A DNA stretch of 6,703 bases, taken from an uncultured Eubacteriales bacterium (GTDB lineage Bacteria; Bacillota; Clostridia; Oscillospirales; Acutalibacteraceae). Where the stretch lies: contig CABQAC010000120.1 in NCBI GenBank assembly GCA_902462035.1, forward strand, positions 1 to 6,703, written 5' to 3'. The stretch's first letter is position 1, and every line of letters begins with the position of its first letter. The notes beneath the pieces are model-generated. The model did no database searches and had not been told where the DNA came from. It saw nothing but the letters and a program-made list of their open reading frames with translations. Shown one piece after another: positions 1 through 4,485 of the stretch. The position numbers and the translations under genes are program-made.

Positions 1-282
1 CTGGCGTTTATGCTGTCCTGTTTGATCCGGTCCCGCGCCGTGGCGGTGGGCGTTTCCATGCTGATCACCCTGGTGGGCGGCAACATCGTCAACGTGCTGG
101 CGCTGCTGGGGCAGAGATGGGTGAAATACACCATTTTTGTAAACATGGATATCAGCTCTTATTTTACCACCGGTACGGTAATCGAGGGCACCGGCCTGCT
201 GTTCACCGCCGTCGTCATGGCGCTGTATTTGGCGCTGTTTTTATTCGTTGGCTTCTTCACGTTCCAAAAGCGGGATATTTGA
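1..282 (+). CDS. ABC-2-type transporter permease, C-terminal part (5' truncated)
   Basis: The reading frame is open from the first base of the window to a TGA at 280-282, so the start lies outside the window. The 93 visible residues are strongly hydrophobic. They contain one membrane segment around residues 18-36 (VGVSMLITLVGGNIVNVLA), a polar stretch with aromatic residues (YTIFVNMDISSYF), and a final membrane segment ending in a short basic tail (FTFQKRDI). A last helix running straight into 'F..F..RDI' at the C-terminus is typical of ABC-2 family permeases, such as those of bacitracin/lantibiotic-type exporters. The ATPase partner would be expected upstream, outside the window. The substrate cannot be told from this fragment. 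A -35-like element for the next gene overlaps its stop codon. Confidence 0.7.
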   Translation: MAFMLSCLIRSRAVAVGVSMLITLVGGNIVNVLALLGQRWVKYTIFVNMDISSYFTTGTVIEGTGLLFTAVVMALYLALFLFVGFFTFQKRDI

Positions 283-307
283 TTTCCGAGTCCTGATATG
301 GTATGCT
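279..307 (+). promoter_or_regulatory. Predicted sigma-A promoter of the SPFH gene
   Basis: TTGATT at 279-284 (4/6 to consensus) is followed after 17 bp by TATGCT at 302-307 (4/6). The -35 element overlaps the TGA stop of the permease gene. Transcription would start near 314 and run into the SPFH gene at 379. The spacing is ideal but both hexamers are imperfect. Confidence 0.4.
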
Positions 308-315
308 ATTTGTGA

Positions 316-340
316 GGGTTGGCACCGAAAGCCCCAACCC
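316..340 (+). other. Leader hairpin ahead of the SPFH gene
   Basis: GGGTTGG at 316-322 is fully complementary to CCAACCC at 334-340, with an 11-base loop. No T-run follows, so it is not an intrinsic terminator for the permease. It would lie at the very 5' end of the SPFH mRNA and could act as a 5' stabilising stem. The role is inferred; only the base pairing is seen. Confidence 0.35.
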
Positions 341-378
341 GGAGGAAATGAACACGAGACCGTATGGAGGGTTTTACA

Positions 379-1209
379 ATGAATACAACCATGAGCAACA
401 AAAAAATCAAGACCATCGTCATCACCGTGGTCATCGTCCTGGTGGCCGCAATCCTGATCGGGTCGGCTATCGTGGTGGTCCCGGCGGGCAGCAAGGGCGT
501 GCTGCTGAACATGGGCGCCGTCAGCGGCCGGATACTGGATGAGGGCATGAGCTTTAAAATCCCCTTTGTCCAGTCGGTACAAGCCATGGACGTGCGGCTG
601 AGGAAGTTCGAATCCACCGACAATTCCTCGGCCAGCAAGGATCTGCAGACCGTCACCAGCACCATCGCCGTCAACTATAAGGTGGACAGCGCACAGGTGG
701 ACCAGCTTTTTAAAAACCTGGGCGCCAACTACGAAACCACGGTTATCAGCCCCGCGATTTCCGAAAGCATTAAAGCCGTCACCTCCCAGTACACGGCGGA
801 GGAATTGATCGTCAAGCGGGCGGAAGTCTCCCAAAAAATGAAGGAGTTCCTCCAGGATAAGCTCAACGATAAATACATCTTTGTGGACAGCTTTAACGTG
901 GTAAACTTCGAATTCAGCGAGGCGTTTAATAAGGCGATTGAGGAAAAACAGATTGCCGAACAGAACGCCTTGAAAGCGAAATATGACCTGGACCGCGTCA
1001 AAACCGAGGTCGAGCAGACCGTTGCCAAAGCCCAGGGCGAGGCGGAAGCCATGAAGCTGAAAAACCAAGAGGTCACCGACCAGATTATCTACCTGGAGTT
1101 CATCAATAAATGGGACGGCAAAATGCCCACCTATTACGGCGGCGGGGACCTGATGTTCGCCATCGGCGCCAAGGACGGCACCACATCCAACGGCGCGGAA
1201 CAACCCTAA
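379..1209 (+). CDS. SPFH/Band 7 (prohibitin-like) membrane protein
   Basis: This is a 276-aa protein. The N-terminus has a basic patch (KKIK) and then one membrane helix at about residues 11-34. The SPFH/Band 7 fold follows from about residue 33: 'VVPAGSKGVLLNMG', the '.ILDEGMSFKIPFVQSVQAMDVR' strand region, then helix-rich sequence with AEELIVKRAEVS. A charged Ala/Glu/Lys-rich helix ('EKQIAEQNALKAKYDLDRV', then 'AKAQGEAEAMKLK') at about 187-230 is the coiled-coil typical of prohibitins and related flotillin-like scaffolds. It ends with 'INKWDGKMPTYYGGG', a tail common in Firmicutes members. Such proteins form oligomeric membrane assemblies; a specific role here is unknown. ATG 379 is chosen because ATGGAGG at 364-370 serves as its ribosome binding site; an in-frame ATG at 364 would lie inside that site. 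The gene appears monocistronic, closed by the palindrome at 1230-1263. Confidence 0.87.
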   Translation: MNTTMSNKKIKTIVITVVIVLVAAILIGSAIVVVPAGSKGVLLNMGAVSGRILDEGMSFKIPFVQSVQAMDVRLRKFESTDNSSASKDLQTVTSTIAVNYKVDSAQVDQLFKNLGANYETTVISPAISESIKAVTSQYTAEELIVKRAEVSQKMKEFLQDKLNDKYIFVDSFNVVNFEFSEAFNKAIEEKQIAEQNALKAKYDLDRVKTEVEQTVAKAQGEAEAMKLKNQEVTDQIIYLEFINKWDGKMPTYYGGGDLMFAIGAKDGTTSNGAEQP

Positions 1210-1229
1210 CTTCATCGTTTCACCACAAG

Positions 1230-1263
1230 AAAGGGCGGAAAGTCTGCAGACTTTCCGCCCTTT
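1230..1263. terminator. Bidirectional intrinsic terminator, perfect palindrome
   Basis: All 34 bases form a perfect palindrome (left arm AAAGGGCGGAAAGTCTG). In RNA this gives a GC-rich stem of about 15 bp, followed by TTTT on the plus strand and a weaker T-rich tail on the minus strand. It sits between two convergent genes (SPFH ending at 1209 and the small gene ending at 1284), so it probably ends both transcripts. Confidence 0.92.
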
Positions 1264-1283
1264 TGCATTTTCTTTTTTAACGT

Positions 1284-1487
1284 TTAATTGTACTGCCGGG
1301 AATGCTCGCCCGGCAAATCGTTCCGCTGCTCCCACTCGTTATCCCAAAGCATCTTTTTCAGCGTGTCGCTCAGCACCTCGCTCAAGGTGTCCGCCATCAC
1401 GCTTTCGGGCGTTGTTTTCGACAGCCGCGCTACATCCTCATAGAATTCCGCAATACCATCCTCCAAAGAAACGGTATATTTTTTCAT
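1284..1487 (-). CDS. Small ribbon-helix-helix-like DNA-binding protein (hypothetical)
   Basis: This is a 67-aa acidic protein. It begins with a short beta-like stretch (KKYTVSLED), followed by a helix (IAEFYEDVARLSK), a turn (TTPE) and a second helix (SVMADTLSEVLSDTLKKML). That order is what a ribbon-helix-helix repressor or antitoxin looks like; the family is inferred from pattern, not proven. The tail (WDNEWEQRNDLPGEHSRQYN) is polar and probably disordered. The start at 1487 is chosen because a GGGGG ribosome-binding sequence lies 8 bp upstream (1496-1500). A longer TTG start at 1532 would lie almost on the predicted transcription start. It is divergent from the XRE gene at 1632, and its promoter carries an inverted repeat. 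No toxin partner is adjacent. Confidence 0.65.
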   Translation of the reverse strand: MKKYTVSLEDGIAEFYEDVARLSKTTPESVMADTLSEVLSDTLKKMLWDNEWEQRNDLPGEHSRQYN

Positions 1488-1541
1488 GGTAATGACCCCC
1501 ATTTTCCTGGACTTTCCCCACCGTTCAACCAATAATTACTA

Positions 1542-1570
1542 ATTATATGGGTAACACCCATATATGTCAA
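1542..1570 (-). promoter_or_regulatory. Perfect consensus sigma-A promoter for the minus-strand RHH-like gene
   Basis: On the minus strand TTGACA (plus-strand 1565-1570) is followed by exactly 17 bp and then TATAAT (1542-1547). Both hexamers match the consensus 6/6 with optimal spacing. Transcription should start near 1535 and give a leader of about 48 nt before the ATG at 1487. The spacer is almost entirely occupied by the inverted repeat at 1544-1564. Confidence 0.82.
1544..1564. promoter_or_regulatory. Inverted-repeat operator candidate in the divergent intergenic region
   Basis: TATATGGGT at 1544-1552 and ACCCATATA at 1556-1564 are perfect 9-bp arms around AAC. The repeat covers the spacer and four bases of the -10 box of the minus-strand promoter, so a bound protein would block RNA polymerase. 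The nearest candidate binders are the XRE protein (1632-1892) and the RHH-like protein (1284-1487); which one binds is inference. Confidence 0.65.
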
Positions 1571-1596
1571 CACAATACGGTTCCAAATATTATCAT
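1567..1596 (+). promoter_or_regulatory. Possible promoter of the XRE gene
   Basis: TCAACA at 1567-1572 (4/6), an 18-bp spacer and TATCAT at 1591-1596 (5/6) form a modest sigma-A-like promoter directed at the gene at 1632. It overlaps the -35 of the divergent strong promoter, so the two would compete and could share the operator. Weak call. Confidence 0.3.
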
Positions 1597-1631
1597 AAGA
1601 TCATCCAAACCTTGCCAGGGGAGGTGATGCT

Positions 1632-1892
1632 ATGAAAGAACCGATGCAACCACAGGAAGGATTGCAGCAGCGAATCCGTAGTCTGCGAGAGGATTCTGAT
1701 CTGACCCAGAAAACCGTTGCGGATATCCTGAATATTACGCAAAGCACCTATTCGGATTACGAGAACGGCCGAATCCATCCTCCCATTGACGTCCTGTTCC
1801 GGCTGGCGGACCATTATCAGGTTAACCTAGATTATTTAACCGGCAGAACCGATAAAAAAGACATGTTGCCCGCTAGCAAGCATTCTCGTTGA
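1632..1892 (+). CDS. XRE/Cro-type helix-turn-helix transcriptional regulator
   Basis: This is an 86-aa protein that is essentially one HTH_XRE domain (about residues 12-72). Visible features are 'LQQRIRSLREDSDLTQKTVA' leading into the helix-turn-helix (TQKTVADILNITQSTYSDYE), then 'NGRIHPPIDVLFRLADHYQVNLDYLTGR', the conserved end of the domain. The short tail (TDKKDMLPASKHSR) has no effector domain, as in small Cro/SinR-like repressors. GAGGTGAT at 1621-1628 is a strong ribosome binding site in front of ATG 1632. It is divergent from the RHH-like gene and lies next to the inverted repeat at 1544-1564, suggesting autoregulation and control of that neighbour. The codon usage is more AT-rich than that of the larger neighbours. 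Confidence 0.88.
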   Translation: MKEPMQPQEGLQQRIRSLREDSDLTQKTVADILNITQSTYSDYENGRIHPPIDVLFRLADHYQVNLDYLTGRTDKKDMLPASKHSR

Positions 1893-1903
1893 CCTCGGAC
1901 TGT

Positions 1904-1926
1904 GATTATTCCTCACGTGAATAATC
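1904..1926. other. AT-rich inverted repeat after the XRE gene
   Basis: GATTATTC at 1904-1911 and GAATAATC at 1919-1926 are perfect 8-bp arms with a 7-base spacer holding most of a CACGTG core. It begins 11 bp after the XRE stop codon. No T-run follows (CTGCACAAAAAG), so an ordinary intrinsic terminator is unlikely. It could be an operator or a 3'-end stem. Confidence 0.4.
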
Positions 1927-1999
1927 CTGCACAAAAAGGTAATAATTTTACAGATATTCTGCGTCAAAAATTCGTCATCACCCCCATTCGCCTCTGTAA

Positions 2000-2017
2000 G
2001 ACGTTATAATGACGTCA
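2000..2017 (+). promoter_or_regulatory. -10 box framed by an inverted repeat, upstream of the Arc-like gene
   Basis: TATAAT at 2005-2010 is a perfect -10 hexamer, but I see no -35 hexamer at 16-18 bp. It is flanked exactly by GACGT (2000-2004) and ACGTC (2012-2016), an inverted repeat; TGACGTCA at 2010-2017 is itself palindromic. Further CGTCA copies lie at 1962-1966 and 1973-1977, 11 bp apart. The arrangement suits a ribbon-helix-helix autorepressor, which is inferred. Confidence 0.45.
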
Positions 2018-2049
2018 AATTCTAACCTTGAGCATCAGGAGTAAGAGAT

Positions 2050-2238
2050 ATGAGCGATCCGCTTCCGCGGTACACCTTCCGGGTAAACCGCCTTTTGCTG
2101 AACAAGCTGGCCTATGTGGCGGACTACGAAGGCAGATCCGTCAACAAGCAACTGGAGCACCTCGTGAAAAAATGTATTGCGGAATTCGAGGCGGCAAACG
2201 GCGAAATCCAAATTGAGGATGTTACGCCCCGCAGCTGA
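2050..2238 (+). CDS. Arc-like ribbon-helix-helix DNA-binding protein
   Basis: This is a 62-aa protein. Residues 7-13 (RYTFRVN) form the DNA-contacting beta strand, then helix A (RLLLNKLAYVADYEG), then 'RSVNKQLEHLVKKCIAEFE' as turn plus helix B. The 'GRSVN..L..LV' signature closely resembles the GRSVNSEI segment of phage P22 Arc repressor, so membership of the Arc/MetJ-type fold is well supported. Such proteins bind operators as dimers of dimers through the strands. The short acidic tail has no known domain. AGGAG at 2037-2041 lies 8 bp before ATG 2050. A GACGT/ACGTC inverted repeat surrounds the -10 box upstream and is the natural candidate operator. No toxin gene follows, so an antitoxin role is not supported by context. 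Confidence 0.83.
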   Translation: MSDPLPRYTFRVNRLLLNKLAYVADYEGRSVNKQLEHLVKKCIAEFEAANGEIQIEDVTPRS

Positions 2239-2283
2239 AAACGCGCAGCACAGACCGGGGTATGTTTGGCGCGCCTTTATACC

Positions 2284-2300
2284 GCCGGGAGACCGGTTTT
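2284..2300 (+). terminator. Weak intrinsic terminator of the Arc-like gene
   Basis: CCGG at 2285-2288 pairs with CCGG at 2293-2296 around a GAGA tetraloop (GNRA type), with an additional G-T closing pair and a TTTT run at 2297-2300. Just before it, GGTAT (2259-2263) and ATACC (2279-2283) flank a GGCGCGCC palindrome and could form a second stem. The stems are short, so this is a modest call. Confidence 0.4.
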
Positions 2301-2511
2301 AATCAAGCGAGACGCCATTTTAAGTCCAGCTAATTCATAATTTCTATTTTAAACGATTTCTATTTATTTACAATAGTGATGAATAACAGTTTTTCCAAAC
2401 ATTGGTTGTTCATTTCTTGCAAAAATTCCGAAATCTTTTGTCGGTTTTCGCAAAAAAATTCGTGTTTTTTCGTGATCTCTTTCTTTTTCGCGCTTAATGG
2501 CGGTTATACGC
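2301..2511. other. AT-rich gene-free region between the RHH gene and the thiT promoter
   Basis: No coding frame is convincing on either strand here. The region is distinctly AT-rich compared with the flanking genes and has T-rich runs on the plus strand. ATTTCTATTT occurs twice in direct orientation (2340-2349 and 2356-2365, 16-bp period). The related segments GCAAAAATTC (2419-2428) and GCAAAAAAATTC (2450-2461) also recur. No recognised RNA or mobile element is visible. Together with the riboswitch leader it makes the 484-bp gap between genes. Confidence 0.5.
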
Positions 2512-2540
2512 TTGACAGGGAGCCGCTTTTCGTTTACACT
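2512..2540 (+). promoter_or_regulatory. Promoter of the TPP riboswitch-thiT unit
   Basis: TTGACA at 2512-2517 (6/6) is followed by a 17-bp spacer and TACACT at 2535-2540 (4/6). Transcription would start near 2547, about 12 nt before the riboswitch P1 stem. That is the expected arrangement for a THI-box leader. Confidence 0.78.
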
Positions 2541-2556
2541 GTTGTTCGACAATAAA

Positions 2557-2652
2557 ACACCAAGGGGTGCTGGCCATAGCGGGCCGGCTGAGATGGAGGC
2601 TTCTCCGAACCCTAGAACCTGATCTGGGTAATGCCAGCGTAGGAACCTTGAA
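2557..2652 (+). promoter_or_regulatory. TPP riboswitch (THI element)
   Basis: The near-invariant core of the THI box is present: GGGGTGC at 2564-2570, GGCTGAGATGGA near 2586-2597 and 'ACCTGATCTGGGTAATGCCA' with the following GCGTAGGAA at about 2618-2645. P1 is closed by CAAGG (2561-2565) with CCTTG (2646-2650). This aptamer class binds thiamine pyrophosphate and represses thiamine synthesis or uptake genes. It sits between a good promoter and a gene for a thiamine transporter, with an intrinsic terminator immediately after it, so transcription-termination control is expected. Identification by motif is very secure. Confidence 0.97.
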
Positions 2653-2654
2653 TA

Positions 2655-2693
2655 GGAACGCCTTGTGGTAGCCCGCCGCATGGTGTTTTTTTT
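2655..2693 (+). terminator. Riboswitch expression platform: intrinsic terminator
   Basis: GGAACGCC (2655-2662) pairs with GGTGTTTT (2682-2689), and TGTGG (2664-2668) pairs with CCGCA (2676-2680), including G-U pairs. The two helices stack around one U-U mismatch. The loop is TAGCCCG. Eight Ts at 2686-2693 complete the terminator. The 5' arm contains a second CCTTG (2661-2665), identical to the 3' strand of aptamer stem P1. When P1 is not formed, CAAGG (2561-2565) could pair there instead and break the terminator. Confidence 0.78.
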
Positions 2694-2722
2694 GTCCAAA
2701 GATTAAGAAAAGAGGGGTCTTT

Positions 2723-3577
2723 ATGCAACAAAAGCGAAACAACATCCTGCGGTTGACCGAAAGCGCGATTATGATCGCGCTGGCTACCGTGCTCAGCGAA
2801 ATTCAAATCGTCAACCTGCCGTTCGGCGGTACGGTCACTGCTTTCAGCATGCTGCCGGTCCTGATTATCGCCTACCGGTACGGCCTGCGCTGGGGCTTGT
2901 TTACCGGCGGGGTGTACGGCGTGTTCCAAATGCTGCTCGGCATGGGCAACCTGAAGTACGGCACGTCGGGCGTCGCCGTGGCTGTCATCGTGCTGTTCGA
3001 CTACCTGATCGCCTTCGGCGTTTTGGGCCTTGGCGGCATTTTCCGGGACCGGATTAAAAACCAGGGCCTTGCGCTGGCCGGCGGCGGGCTGCTCGCCTGC
3101 GCGCTGCGCTATTTGTGCCACTGTGTTTCCGGTTATTTCGTCTGGTATATCTGGGCCTGGGAAGGCTACTCCCCCCTGGGCTACGCCCTTGCCTACAATG
3201 CCACCTACATGGTGCCGGAGACCATTCTGACGGTGGCGGGCGCGCTGCTGATCTCGCTGATTCTGGATTTTTCCAGCACAGACATCACCCGCCGCTCCCG
3301 CGTGAAAACCGACGACCGGCTGGAGCGCAGCAACGCCGCCGTGGCGGCCAAGATCATGGGAATCGCCATAGCGCTGGTCGGCGTGCTGCGCGGGGTTGTG
3401 ATGGTCATCAACGAATTCATCGCCTCGGCGGAACCGGACATTGCCAAAGGGGACGTGATTTCCACCATCCTGACCGGCGCGGTGGCTGGCGTGGTACTGT
3501 ACGCGTTGGGCGAGGGCGTGCAGGCGTTGTGCGACCTGCGCGCCTTAAAGGCAAAGGAAAACAAGCAGGAATCCTAA
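2723..3577 (+). CDS. thiT: ECF-type thiamine transporter substrate-binding subunit ThiT with C-terminal extension
   Basis: This is a 284-aa membrane protein. Residues 8-185 match the ThiT/YuaJ family: about six hydrophobic helices, 'PVLIIAYRYGLRWGLFTGGVYG' in the middle and 'HCVSGYFVWYIWAWEGYSPL' later. H133, W141, Y154 and N159 have the same mutual spacing as the thiamine-binding H125, W133, Y146 and N151 that I recall for Lactococcus lactis ThiT; D93-Y94 fit the acid-aromatic pair E84-Y85. Its role is high-affinity thiamine uptake together with a shared ECF energising module (EcfA, EcfA', EcfT), which is not in this window. The TPP riboswitch upstream independently supports this. Known ThiT proteins are about 180-200 aa. 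Here a charged linker (about 186-205) leads to two more predicted helices (about 209-230 and 246-263) and a basic/acidic tail. GAGGGG at 2712-2717 is the ribosome binding site. The gene appears monocistronic. Confidence 0.93.
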   Translation: MQQKRNNILRLTESAIMIALATVLSEIQIVNLPFGGTVTAFSMLPVLIIAYRYGLRWGLFTGGVYGVFQMLLGMGNLKYGTSGVAVAVIVLFDYLIAFGVLGLGGIFRDRIKNQGLALAGGGLLACALRYLCHCVSGYFVWYIWAWEGYSPLGYALAYNATYMVPETILTVAGALLISLILDFSSTDITRRSRVKTDDRLERSNAAVAAKIMGIAIALVGVLRGVVMVINEFIASAEPDIAKGDVISTILTGAVAGVVLYALGEGVQALCDLRALKAKENKQES

Positions 3578-3628
3578 GTGTCCATTTCTGATTCTGACCA
3601 GTTGCTTGTCCAAAGATGGATAAAAAAT

Positions 3629-3667
3629 AACATCAAAGCCAATTTTAAGATGATGTTGATTGTTTTT
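3629..3667 (+). terminator. Possible weak terminator after thiT
   Basis: AACATCA at 3629-3635 and TGATGTT at 3651-3657 form a 7-bp AT-rich stem with a 15-base loop, followed a few bases later by TTTTT at 3663-3667. The stem is weak and the loop long, so termination efficiency is doubtful. No better terminator lies between thiT and the next promoter. Confidence 0.35.
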
Positions 3668-3688
3668 CCTGTTAAATGGGTCTATAAT
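3660..3688 (+). promoter_or_regulatory. Promoter of the second XRE gene and its structured leader
   Basis: TATAAT at 3683-3688 is a perfect -10 box. TTGTTT at 3660-3665 (3/6) lies 17 bp upstream as a weak -35. Transcription would start near 3695, giving a leader of about 175 nt before the ATG at 3869. An inverted repeat begins right at the predicted start. Confidence 0.5.
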
Positions 3689-3696
3689 ATTTTTAA

Positions 3697-3712
3697 CTGT
3701 AGATAACTACAG
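3697..3712. promoter_or_regulatory. Inverted-repeat operator candidate at the transcription start
   Basis: CTGTAG (3697-3702), ATAA, CTACAG (3707-3712) is a perfect inverted repeat with a 4-bp spacer, about 9 bp downstream of the -10 box. A site there would overlap the initiating polymerase, as expected for an autorepressed XRE gene. The binding protein is not shown by the sequence. Confidence 0.45.
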
Positions 3713-3724
3713 GGATGATTGGGT

Positions 3725-3765
3725 GGTAGGCGCCCGTTGCTTTTGCAGAGTGCAGGGCGCCTACC
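3725..3765 (+). other. Strong leader hairpin, 11-bp perfect stem
   Basis: GGTAGGCGCCC at 3725-3735 is perfectly complementary to GGGCGCCTACC at 3755-3765, with a 19-base loop. The bases after it on the plus strand (TCAAATAAAA) and on the minus strand (ACCCAATC) are not T-runs, so it is not a terminator in either direction. It lies in the transcribed leader of the XRE gene at 3869. No known riboswitch or RNA family is recognised. Confidence 0.65.
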
Positions 3766-3773
3766 TCAAATAA

Positions 3774-3846
3774 AAGAGAGAAATAGCCGCCAGAAAAGAC
3801 GACGCAATCTGTTGTATTGCGGTTTTTTGGCGTTATTTCCTCTCTT
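3774..3846 (+). other. Long nested leader hairpin with embedded terminator-like stem
   Basis: Four helices stack in one imperfect hairpin: AAGAGAG (3774-3780) with CTCTCTT (3840-3846); AAATA (3781-3785) with TATTT (3834-3838); CGCCAGAAAA (3788-3797) with TTTTTTGGCG (3823-3832), including one G-U pair; and CGCAAT (3803-3808) with ATTGCG (3816-3821). The innermost stem plus the T-run at 3823-3828 would by itself be an intrinsic terminator, while the outer helices absorb that T-run. The structure ends about 7 bp before the ribosome binding site of the downstream gene. It may be an attenuator, or the 3' end of a small RNA of about 130 nt. Confidence 0.55.
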
Positions 3847-3868
3847 ACTTGCAGGGGAAGTGATCAGC

Positions 3869-4210
3869 ATGATTTCCAATAGGGAGCTATATACAAGAAT
3901 TGCAACAGCGTGTAAACTGGCTGGTATTACCGTATCTCAACTCGAAAAGGATCTTGGTTTTGCGCGTGGCTATCTCGGCAAGATAAAAACTGGGAGTAAC
4001 CCTTCTTGGCGTGCTGTGGAACGAGTCGCGGACCGGCTCAACATTTCCCGCGATTACCTTTTTGGCAAAGCGGATAATCCGCATTATGCTGTAACGCCCG
4101 ACCTCCATGAAAAACTCGTTGAATTGTCCTATTCGGTGAAACAACTGGAAAGCAGCATCAATACGATTATCAGCCTTACTGAAGTTGCCGAAAATGGTGA
4201 TTCCGATTAG
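3869..4210 (+). CDS. XRE-family helix-turn-helix regulator with C-terminal coiled-coil-like tail
   Basis: This is a 113-aa protein. Residues 5-68 form an HTH_XRE-like domain: 'LYTRIATACKLAGITVSQLE', then the recognition region (KDLGFARGYLGKIKTG) and 'NPSWRAVERVADRLNISRDYLFG', typical of the domain's last helices. The C-terminal 35 residues (HEKLVELSYSVKQLESSINT and following) show a heptad-like pattern and probably mediate oligomerisation. AGGGGA at 3853-3858 lies 10 bp before ATG 3869. The frame stays open further upstream, but that part covers the leader hairpins and the T-run and is not likely translated. Lower G+C and more mixed codon use than the neighbouring metabolic genes suggest a different history. 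An inverted repeat at 3697-3712 may be its own operator. Confidence 0.87.
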   Translation: MISNRELYTRIATACKLAGITVSQLEKDLGFARGYLGKIKTGSNPSWRAVERVADRLNISRDYLFGKADNPHYAVTPDLHEKLVELSYSVKQLESSINTIISLTEVAENGDSD

Positions 4211-4318
4211 GTGAAGTAAATGCGTTTAATTAGGTGTATTCATAATAAGTCTTTTCTTTAAAAAAGTCAATACTTTGTTCTTGTTTTTGAAATGAATCGG
4301 ATAACTGCTGAAAGATCT

Positions 4319-4348
4319 TTGCCATCACATCAAGGCTAGATCAATAAT
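4319..4348 (+). promoter_or_regulatory. Predicted promoter of the lysozyme leader
   Basis: TTGCCA at 4319-4324 (5/6), an 18-bp spacer and AATAAT at 4343-4348 (5/6) form a reasonable sigma-A promoter. Transcription would start near 4355, about 200 nt before the lysozyme coding region. The region 4211-4318 just upstream is AT-rich and holds nothing else I can name. Confidence 0.45.
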
Positions 4349-4421
4349 GTTTACTTCCTCGCATGGACCAGCTGTTACAGATCCAAGGGAAAACAGCAGA
4401 CCGCTGATTCTTTTTGATCCA

Positions 4422-4461
4422 CAAGGGCCGGGGGGCTGTCCTCCGGCCCTTGCTGTGTTTT
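4422..4461 (+). terminator. Strong hairpin with short T-run in the lysozyme leader (attenuator or sRNA terminator)
   Basis: The 13-bp stem at 4422-4434 / 4440-4452 (left arm CAAGGGCCGGGGG, one G-U pair) encloses a GCTGT loop. After CTGTG comes TTTT at 4458-4461. The stem is very stable and the T-run is short and slightly displaced, so partial termination is plausible. It lies between the promoter at 4319-4348 and the lysozyme gene and would act as an attenuator or end a short RNA of about 105 nt. Confidence 0.5.
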
Positions 4462-4485
4462 GTCATTGCAGCCTTTTGCCGCATA

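Noticed and set aside
241..1335. Long minus-strand open frame (364 codons) opposite the SPFH gene
   Set aside because: The plus-strand frame has a clear SPFH domain, ribosome binding site and terminator. The minus frame reads through the terminator palindrome and has no recognisable domain, so it is a shadow.
1284..2238. Toxin-antitoxin system built from the RHH-like and XRE genes
   Set aside because: Both types can be antitoxins, but no toxin-like partner is adjacent and the two are divergent rather than in one operon.
2692..3617. Exact 12-nt direct repeat TTGTCCAAAGAT at 2692-2703 and 3606-3617, flanking thiT
   Set aside because: In a window of this size about one such 12-nt match is expected by chance. 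There is no transposase or other boundary, so it does not support a mobile cassette.
3725..3765. Intrinsic terminator of thiT at the GGTAGGCGCCC hairpin
   Set aside because: No T-run follows on either strand, and it lies downstream of a perfect -10 box for the next gene.
4371..4415. Alternative pairings GCTGTT/AACAGC versus CAGC/GCTG followed by TTTTT as an attenuator
   Set aside because: The terminator stem would be only 4 bp, too weak to argue for without covariation.
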